Shown piece by piece: positions 58,275-64,000 of a DNA stretch of 64,000 bases. The DNA is from Pseudomonadota bacterium (lineage in GTDB: Bacteria; Pseudomonadota; Alphaproteobacteria; Rhizobiales; Rhizobiaceae). Each line of letters begins with the position of its first letter. Position 1 is the stretch's first letter. The notes below the pieces were generated by a model. That model saw nothing but the letters and a program-made list of their open reading frames with translations, was not told where the DNA came from and ran no database searches. The stretch lies in the NCBI GenBank assembly GCA_023451735.1, contig JAEXYH010000047.1, forward strand, positions 1 through 64,000, read 5' to 3'. Made by a program: the position numbers and the translations under genes.

Positions 58275-60029
58275 ATGCTGGGACTGGGCAAGGCGGCAAA
58301 TGCGCTGGACACGCTCGCCGCGATATCGCGATCACAAGCAGTCATCGAATTCGACCTTGGCGGAAACATCCTCAACGCCAATCCCAATTTCTGCGAGGCG
58401 CTGGGTTATACGCTTCAGGAGATCAAGGGCAAACATCACCGCATATTCTGCGAGCCGGAATATGCCGCCTCTTCAGAATACAAAGCCTTCTGGGCTAATC
58501 TTGCAGCGGGCAACTTCGACGCCAAGGAATACAAGCGGATCACCAAATCGGGACGTGAGATCTGGATACAGGCCTCCTACAACCCGGTTTCGCGCAGCGG
58601 CAAACCTTACAAGGTCGTCAAGATCGCAACCGATATAACCACAGCGAAGATCAAAGCCACCGAAGACGCCGCCAAGCTCTCCGCCATCAGCCGCTCACAG
58701 GCCGTAATCGAATTTGCGCCGGACGGTACCATTCTCGACGCCAACGAAAATTTCTGCGCCGGGCTGGGTTACGACCTGTCGGAGATCAAAGGCAAGCATC
58801 ACCGAATGTTCTGCGAGCCGGGTTATGCCGCCTCGAAAGAATATGCCGAGTTCTGGCCGCGTCTCGCCGATGGAGAATTCATCGCCGACGAATTTGTTCG
58901 GTACGGCAAGGGCGGCAAGGAGATTTGGATCCAGGCGGCCTATAACCCGATCGTCAATTTGAACGGCAAGATCTCCAAAGTGGTGAAATTCGCCACCGAC
59001 GTCACCCCGCGCATGAGCGCGATCGGCCTGCTTGGCAGCGGCCTCCGGGATCTCGCGAACGGCAAACTCGATCAGTCGATCGACACGCGGTTCGTTCCCA
59101 GCATGGAATCGACACGCCAGGACTTCAACTCGGTTGCCAGCAAACTGCGCGATGCAATGAAGGTAGTTGCACAGAATGCCTCCGGCATAGCATCCGCATC
59201 GAGCGAGATACGCGACGCATCGCAGGAACTGGCAAAGCGCACCGAGCTACAGGCGGCATCGCTGGAGGAAGCTGCAGCCGCACTCGAGGAGATCACCCGC
59301 ACGGTCGGCGATTCCAGCCATCGCGCTGAAGAAGCCGGGCGACTGGTCACCACCACCCGCCAGAATGCCGAGCAATCCGGTCTTGTCGTCCAGCAGGCGA
59401 TCTCCGCCATGGACGAGATCGCAAAATCGTCGAACGAGATCACCAACATCATCGGCGTCATCGACGACATTGCTTTCCAGACAAACTTGCTTGCCCTGAA
59501 TGCCGGCGTCGAGGCCGCTCGTGCGGGCGAGGCAGGCAAGGGATTTGCGGTCGTCGCACAGGAGGTCCGCGAACTCGCGCAACGCTCCGCCAAGGCCGCC
59601 AAGGAGATCAAGACGCTGATCAACACCTCCAGCCACCAGGTTTCGGGCGGTGTGGAACTCGTCGGACGGACAGGCGGCTCATTGCGGGATATTCTTGGCC
59701 AGGTCGCCAGCATCCATGAAAACGTCTCCGCCATCGTCGATGCCTCCCGCGAACAGGCGTCGAGCCTGCGCGAGATCAGTCAGGCAGTTAACCACATGGA
59801 TCAGGCGACCCAGCAGAACGCCGCTATGGTGGAAGAGACGACAGCGGCAAGCCATTCTCTGGCGAACGAAGCCGAAAGCCTGCGCGGACTGCTGATGCAG
59901 TTCGATATCGGCGAAGGGGCTGCCGTCATCATGTCCCGGCCATCCCCTCAGCCGGCCTACGCCAACACCGCCCCTCTGCGCATGGCGCATGCCAATCTCA
60001 AACAGGCAGCGGGCTGGCAGGATTTCTAA
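58275..60029 (+). CDS. Soluble methyl-accepting chemotaxis protein with tandem PAS domains
   Basis: A 584-residue cytosolic receptor. Two near-identical PAS domains (about 17-125 and 138-245) share LEAISRSQAVIEF-like SAISRSQAVIEF, EIKGKHHR and IWIQA-YNP blocks, showing a duplication. A HAMP-like linker (about 252-300) leads to the methyl-accepting signalling domain with ITNIIGVIDDIAFQTNLLALNAGVEAARAGEAGKGFAVVAQEVRELAQRSA. No membrane segment is present. The final five residues GWQDF match the W-x-x-F pentapeptide that tethers CheR/CheB in other receptors. The PAS ligand could be heme, flavin or nothing obvious. Confidence 0.9.
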   Translation: MLGLGKAANALDTLAAISRSQAVIEFDLGGNILNANPNFCEALGYTLQEIKGKHHRIFCEPEYAASSEYKAFWANLAAGNFDAKEYKRITKSGREIWIQASYNPVSRSGKPYKVVKIATDITTAKIKATEDAAKLSAISRSQAVIEFAPDGTILDANENFCAGLGYDLSEIKGKHHRMFCEPGYAASKEYAEFWPRLADGEFIADEFVRYGKGGKEIWIQAAYNPIVNLNGKISKVVKFATDVTPRMSAIGLLGSGLRDLANGKLDQSIDTRFVPSMESTRQDFNSVASKLRDAMKVVAQNASGIASASSEIRDASQELAKRTELQAASLEEAAAALEEITRTVGDSSHRAEEAGRLVTTTRQNAEQSGLVVQQAISAMDEIAKSSNEITNIIGVIDDIAFQTNLLALNAGVEAARAGEAGKGFAVVAQEVRELAQRSAKAAKEIKTLINTSSHQVSGGVELVGRTGGSLRDILGQVASIHENVSAIVDASREQASSLREISQAVNHMDQATQQNAAMVEETTAASHSLANEAESLRGLLMQFDIGEGAAVIMSRPSPQPAYANTAPLRMAHANLKQAAGWQDF

Positions 60030-60044
60030 ACCGAAACGGATAAA

Positions 60045-60076
60045 GGGAGGCCGATTCGGCCTCCCTCCATTTTTTT
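60045..60076. terminator. Terminator between the receptor gene and the aldo/keto reductase gene
   Basis: GGGAGGCC (60045-60052) pairs with GGCCTCCC (60058-60065) over GATTC, then TCCATTTTTTT. It serves two convergent genes. Confidence 0.85.
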
Positions 60077-61125
60077 CAATCTTTCGCCTCGAACGGCGCC
60101 GGACGACGGCCCGCCCCTTGCCGCTCCAGCATCCAGCCCGGATATTCCGGCAGCAGCGCACTGACTTCATCGAGCTTCTTCATATCGTCGGCGTCTAGCG
60201 CGACGGAAACAGCCTTCAGATTTTCATCCAGCTGCTCGATCCGCTTGGCGCCGATGATAACGCTGGTCACGAACGGCTTGGCGAGGATATAGGCCAGCGC
60301 CACCGCAGCGACGCTCGTTTCATGCTTCGCCGCAATCTCCCGCATAGCGGCGACGCAGGCCCAGGCGCGATAATTGTCCACAGGCGGGAAATCGAAGTCC
60401 TGACGCCGGCCTTCGCCGTTGCCCGGCGCGCCGGGGCCGTATTTGCCCGAAAGCAAACCACCGGCGAGCGGCGACCAGACCATCAGGCCGAGCTTCTCTT
60501 CCTGCATCAGCGGCACAATCTCGCGTTCCAGATCGCGGCCGGCAATCGAATAATAGGACTGTACCGTCTCAAACCGGGCAAAACCGCGCCGCTCCGAAAT
60601 ACCGAGCGCCTTGGCGATGCGCCACGCTGCCCAGTTGGAAAGCCCGATGTAACGAACCAGCCCGCGTGAGACGAGATCGTCGAGCGCCCTCAATGTCTCG
60701 TCGATCGGTGTCACGGTATCGGTGCCATGGATCTGGTACAGATCGATATGATCGACCTGCAGCCGCTCCAGGCTTTGCTCGACCGAATCCATGATATGCC
60801 CGCGCGACGCGCCCCGATCATTGGGCTTGTCGCCCATCTGCCCGAGAAATTTGGTCGCGATCACGATGTCCTTGCGGGCAACACCGATATTGCGGATGGC
60901 CTGGCCGAGAATCCGCTCCGAATTTCCAAAGGAATAGACATCGGCCGTATCGACGAAATTGACACCGGCCTTGATCGAACGGTCGAGGATACGGTCCGCC
61001 GCATCCTGATCGACGCCAGCAATCTTGCCCCACAACGCCGCACTGTCTGCTTCGCCGAAGGTCATCGTGCCAAGGCACAGCTCTGATACGAACAGCCCTG
61101 TATTGCCCAATTGATTGTATCGCAT
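60076..61125 (-). CDS. Aldo/keto reductase
   Basis: A 349-residue NADPH-dependent reductase of the (beta/alpha)8 aldo/keto reductase superfamily, close to the YajO/PdxI/YccK-type groups. Catalytic tetrad residues are recognisable: FVDTADVYSFGNSER carries Asp and Tyr, VIATKFLG the Lys, and DLYQIHG the His. LGLMVWSPLAGGLLSGKYG and the C-terminal cofactor motif SVIIGAKRIEQLDENL are present. ATG 61125 is preferred because GGAG lies 6-9 bases upstream. The physiological substrate is unknown. It ends at the shared terminator. Confidence 0.88.
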   Translation of the reverse strand: MRYNQLGNTGLFVSELCLGTMTFGEADSAALWGKIAGVDQDAADRILDRSIKAGVNFVDTADVYSFGNSERILGQAIRNIGVARKDIVIATKFLGQMGDKPNDRGASRGHIMDSVEQSLERLQVDHIDLYQIHGTDTVTPIDETLRALDDLVSRGLVRYIGLSNWAAWRIAKALGISERRGFARFETVQSYYSIAGRDLEREIVPLMQEEKLGLMVWSPLAGGLLSGKYGPGAPGNGEGRRQDFDFPPVDNYRAWACVAAMREIAAKHETSVAAVALAYILAKPFVTSVIIGAKRIEQLDENLKAVSVALDADDMKKLDEVSALLPEYPGWMLERQGAGRRPAPFEAKD

Positions 61126-61301
61126 GAACGGCTCCATCTGGGAGATATAGTATGTGAAATAAGACGGTGCCCCGGCCGCAGGACTGCGCAATCCGCGAAA
61201 GGCACGGCGCATCAATAGCCGACCCCGGACGACTTGGCAAGATAAACGGAGGCATCTCCGTTTATAAAAAAGATCGACCGCGATTTAAAGCAAAAAAGGC
61301 C

Positions 61302-62129
61302 TTAAGCCACGTCGGCCACCGATCCCATCTCTATACGTTCAGGCCCGACAAATATCTCGAAATCCTCGCCACGCGTCAGCGCGACAAGCGTCATGCCCGC
61401 CTCTTCCGCCGTGCGAATGGCAAGCGCCGTCGGTGCAGAAATTGCCACAAGCGTGGAACTTCCCAAGATCGCGGTTTTCTGCACCATTTCGACCGAGACA
61501 CGGCTTGTGACAACAACAATGCCCTCGTCGCCTTTCCGCCCGGCACGGATCACTGCGCCGGCCAACTTGTCGAGTGCATTATGCCGGCCGACATCCTCGC
61601 GAACGGCAATCAAACCTTCGCCCCGAATGAAAAATCCGGCGCCATGAACGGCGTGTGTCTCTGCATGCAAAGGCTGCGCACCGTTCAGTGCCGTCATCGC
61701 CGACGTTATATCCTTCGGCGTCAGCGCCATCCGGACATCAGCGACATCCGGCACGACACGCATGGCCTGCTCGATCGATTCGATACCGCAAAGCCCGCAA
61801 CCCACCGGGCCGGCCATATGTCGCCGCCGGGCGCGCAACGCATCCTCCTTGGCATCCGCCAGCCGAACCTGAACGTCGAGGCCCCGCTCTTCGTCGAGAA
61901 CGGTGATCTCCTCGATCTCCGCCATCGAAGCGATGATCCCTTCCGTCAGGCTGAAACCGATAGCGAAATCTTCCAGATCCGCCGGTGTGCCCATCATCAC
62001 GGCATGGGTTGAGCCACCATAGGAAAACGCGATCGGAACTTCCTCCGGTACCGAGCGCGAACCCACGCGGACCATCCCATTCCGGCGAATGATCTCTTGC
62101 GCGACAGTGGTCGTCCTGAAGCCGGCCAT
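61302..62129 (-). CDS. fdhD: Formate dehydrogenase accessory sulfurtransferase FdhD
   Basis: A 275-residue protein required for formate dehydrogenase maturation; it carries sulfur from IscS to the molybdenum cofactor. The conserved CGLCG motif (with the two key cysteines) is in PVGCGLCGIESIEQ near residue 118. VREDVGRHNALDKLAGAVIRAG and SRVSVEMVQKTAILG are FdhD hallmarks, with FEIFVGPERI at the end. No formate dehydrogenase subunit genes are next to it in this window, only the LysR and PhnD-like genes upstream. Confidence 0.95.
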   Translation of the reverse strand: MAGFRTTTVAQEIIRRNGMVRVGSRSVPEEVPIAFSYGGSTHAVMMGTPADLEDFAIGFSLTEGIIASMAEIEEITVLDEERGLDVQVRLADAKEDALRARRRHMAGPVGCGLCGIESIEQAMRVVPDVADVRMALTPKDITSAMTALNGAQPLHAETHAVHGAGFFIRGEGLIAVREDVGRHNALDKLAGAVIRAGRKGDEGIVVVTSRVSVEMVQKTAILGSSTLVAISAPTALAIRTAEEAGMTLVALTRGEDFEIFVGPERIEMGSVADVA

Positions 62130-62250
62130 CGGTTCTCCTTGATTGCTGTGGTCTATGCGTTCTCAGCACAACCTGTAAGCGGCACCGATATTATGTAATG
62201 TCTTGGCCATAAATCGCCAGTTCCGCTCCGCCGACTTCAACGCGAAAATT

Positions 62251-63147
62251 CTAGGCCTCTGCCATACTCTTGCCGAGTCCTCTCGCTTCATGCAGCAGGG
62301 CGGATACAAGAGGAGTAAAGGGCTCCCGATATGGAGCGACAAGCCCCACCATGTGTTTCGCCTCCGGCTCCACGAGCGGGATCATGCGAAGGCTCTGTGT
62401 GAAGCCGAAGGATCTGGCGACATTACGCGGCATGATGCTGGCCCAGCGCCCGGTCGCTACATGCGAAAGCAGCACGACCATCGAATTCGATTCCAGCATC
62501 GGCGTGATAGACACGCCTGCATTGGAAAGATGCTGGTTGATGATCCTTCGGTTCTGCATGTCCGGCGTCAGCAGGCATAGCCGCATATCCGCCATCTCGG
62601 CCCAGCTGACGCTGTCCCTGTCGGCATGCGGCGTGCCCTCGGCCGTTACCAGAGTATAGTTTTCCGAATAAAGCGGAACGCTGGTCACGCGACCGAGCGG
62701 TTCATTGTCCAGATAGGTGATCCCGGCATCGATCTCGAAATCGTCGAGCTGCGAAAGCACCTGCAGCGAATTGCGCGAGACGATCGAAAAAGTCACGTTC
62801 GGATGTTTCTCCTGAAACGGCTGCGTCAAGCGCGGCACCATGGCAAGTGCCGTGGGAATGACGGCAAGGCGGATATGCCCTGCCAGCCCCTTGCGCGCCG
62901 CGCGCATCTCCTCGCGCATCGTCCGGGCATCGCCGACGATGCGTTTTGCCCATTCCAGAACCCGCTGCCCCTCCGGTGTCAGCCCCTGATAGCGTGACCC
63001 GCGCACGACGAGCTGAACGCCGAGCTGTTCTTCCAGCTGCCGAATGGCGGCAGAGAGCGAAGGCTGAGCAATGCCGCACTCCTCGGCGGCTCGCCCGAAA
63101 TGGCCTTCGCGTGCCAGAACAATGAAGAATTCCAGCTTGTCGATCAT
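62251..63147 (-). CDS. LysR-type transcriptional regulator
   Basis: A 298-residue regulator with an N-terminal winged helix (1-62: LEFFIVLAREGHFGRAAEECGIAQPSLSAAIRQLEEQLG) and a C-terminal periplasmic-binding-like effector domain (about 90-290). The alignment of helices follows CbbR/BenM-like relatives; the ligand is unknown. It overlaps the PhnD-like gene upstream by 4 bases and precedes fdhD by about 120 bases, all on the minus strand. Placement suggests regulation of formate metabolism, as for LysR genes beside fds operons, but that is inference. Confidence 0.9.
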   Translation of the reverse strand: MIDKLEFFIVLAREGHFGRAAEECGIAQPSLSAAIRQLEEQLGVQLVVRGSRYQGLTPEGQRVLEWAKRIVGDARTMREEMRAARKGLAGHIRLAVIPTALAMVPRLTQPFQEKHPNVTFSIVSRNSLQVLSQLDDFEIDAGITYLDNEPLGRVTSVPLYSENYTLVTAEGTPHADRDSVSWAEMADMRLCLLTPDMQNRRIINQHLSNAGVSITPMLESNSMVVLLSHVATGRWASIMPRNVARSFGFTQSLRMIPLVEPEAKHMVGLVAPYREPFTPLVSALLHEARGLGKSMAEA

Positions 63148-63950
63148 TGGCGCACCGCAAAGGACTGGAGAGAATAGGCTATTTCCGGTGGCAACCTGCC
63201 CTCTATTGAGCGCCAGTCCTGAGCGACACCGGCATAATCCTCTGCCTTTCGGCGCAAAAATCCGGTCAACAGAAGTTCGCGCCGAAGCGAAGGGACAAGC
63301 AGTCCGACAGCCTCTCCGAATGCAGCGGCAAGATCATCGGTCGCGCAAGCCGGAAGCGCGCTGATCAACGCCATTCCCGGTGTCGGGCGAGTGCAGCCGA
63401 TCACCTCGACCGCTGTCACCTCCGGCTTATAGCGCTGTGCCAGCGTGAAGGATACGACATCGATCGCCGCCAGTTCCGACTTGCCATTCGCCACGGCATC
63501 GATCGAGGCGCGATGCGCGCCGGACGCATGGACGTCCACGTCGCTCATCTCTGCCCCTGCTGCGACAAGCGACAGCATCAGCGTCGCAAAGCCGGACTGG
63601 GAACTGAACTCGTTGATCACGACGGGTCCACGAAACCGCTCAAGCCGTGTGGTGCGGCCCTTCGGCACGATCAACAGGCTGTAATAACAGCCTGGCGCGC
63701 AACCGATATCATAGCTGGGAGACCCGATCAGCCGCACATGCGCATTGAGATCCATGGCAAAGGGCAGAGCGCATGTCTGCCCCAGCACCAGATCTGGAGA
63801 AGACCACATTCCCGCCAGATCATCATTGCGGGTCAACGCCTCCGGCGCATCGATGTCCCTGCGCAGCAGACAATCCCTGAGCACCGTCCAGAACTCGTCC
63901 GTGGCCGCGGAAACTTCCGGCCAGTCATACATGGGTAGGCCTGCGAGCAT
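63144..63950 (-). CDS. PhnD/SsuA-like substrate-binding protein without an evident signal peptide
   Basis: A 268-residue protein with the two-lobe periplasmic binding fold: DLVLGQTCALPFAMDLNAHVRLIGSPSYDIGCAPGCYYSLLIVPKG, GPVVINEFSSQSGFATLMLSL and GKSELAAIDVVSFTLAQRY. Phosphonate-ABC-type and transferrin-family annotations are typical for such sequences. The N-terminus MLAGLPMYDWPEVSAATDEFW shows no signal peptide, so it may act in the cytoplasm as a ligand sensor. GAGGAC precedes ATG 63950. The reading frame stays open to the window edge, so an earlier start cannot be excluded. It is coupled to the LysR gene by a 4-base overlap. Confidence 0.7.
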   Translation of the reverse strand: MLAGLPMYDWPEVSAATDEFWTVLRDCLLRRDIDAPEALTRNDDLAGMWSSPDLVLGQTCALPFAMDLNAHVRLIGSPSYDIGCAPGCYYSLLIVPKGRTTRLERFRGPVVINEFSSQSGFATLMLSLVAAGAEMSDVDVHASGAHRASIDAVANGKSELAAIDVVSFTLAQRYKPEVTAVEVIGCTRPTPGMALISALPACATDDLAAAFGEAVGLLVPSLRRELLLTGFLRRKAEDYAGVAQDWRSIEGRLPPEIAYSLQSFAVRQ

Positions 63951-64000
63951 CTTGTCCTCGACATCGTCAGGGACCAGTTCTAACCGCTTCAGCTCGGACC

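Overview
The window is high-GC, gene-dense chromosomal DNA from an alphaproteobacterium, almost certainly a member of the Rhizobiaceae (Rhizobium/Agrobacterium/Neorhizobium/Ensifer group). Supporting signs are hemA of the glycine-dependent ALA synthase type, cobS-cobT of the aerobic cobaltochelatase beside DnaJ and bolA, argH-lptM-lysA, the DUF4175/TIGR02302 protein, and a hybrid FixL/FixK/FxkR-type locus. Genus cannot be fixed from reading alone.

Layout. 1-8.3 kb: end of etfA, hbd, tlpA divergent from argH-lptM-lysA, then the large Gln/Gly-rich membrane protein. 8.3-16.7 kb: a palindromic intergenic repeat, a CpdR-like single-domain receiver, hpt, a DUF3426-like membrane protein, ftsE-ftsX-ydcF-like-plsC, an accessory zinc-finger methyltransferase, a ChaC-like cyclotransferase, a second rhizobial intergenic repeat and a DUF2125 protein. 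16.7-24.4 kb: hisC-tyrC, gloB, small enzymes and transporters, rpmB and yhhQ with a structured leader. 24.4-33.4 kb: dnaJ-like-cobS-cobT-esterase-like, bolA, a diguanylate cyclase and aroK-aroB-corC-like. 33.5-41.1 kb: xerD, accA, an L,D-transpeptidase lipoprotein, a TusA-like protein, a COG0523 metallo-GTPase, a D,D-carboxypeptidase, an M20 amidohydrolase and tRNA-Arg(CCT). 41.2-47.5 kb: an oxygen-sensing regulatory block (hybrid FixL, FixK, FxkR, a GNAT-like gene), DUF2937 and a flavin monooxygenase. 47.6-57.4 kb: dxr and hemA convergent, a glycine-zipper lipoprotein, tamA-tamB. 57.5-64 kb: cheW, a soluble tandem-PAS chemoreceptor, an aldo/keto reductase, fdhD, a LysR regulator and a PhnD-like binding protein.

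Most of the window is housekeeping. The most interesting biology is the oxygen-sensing block and its apparent targets. A soluble hybrid FixL with conserved heme-pocket His and distal Arg sits in an operon with a cysteine-free FixK, divergent from an OmpR-type regulator that resembles FxkR. A near-perfect K-box-like tandem repeat lies in the shared intergenic region. Two FixK/FNR-type palindromes were found: a perfect TTGAT-N4-ATCAA before a GNAT-like gene next door, and TTGAC-N4-GTCAA before hemA, where a TAAGAT -10 hexamer falls where a class II FNR/FixK promoter requires it. Together they suggest that low oxygen drives heme synthesis and an uncharacterised acetyltransferase-like protein.

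Second-tier observations are a hairpin/pseudoknot leader that could hide the yhhQ ribosome-binding site (preQ1-riboswitch-like), a CorC-like protein without its membrane domain locked to aroB, a chemoreceptor with a WxxF-type C-terminal tail, and a PhnD-LysR-FdhD arrangement without formate dehydrogenase genes.
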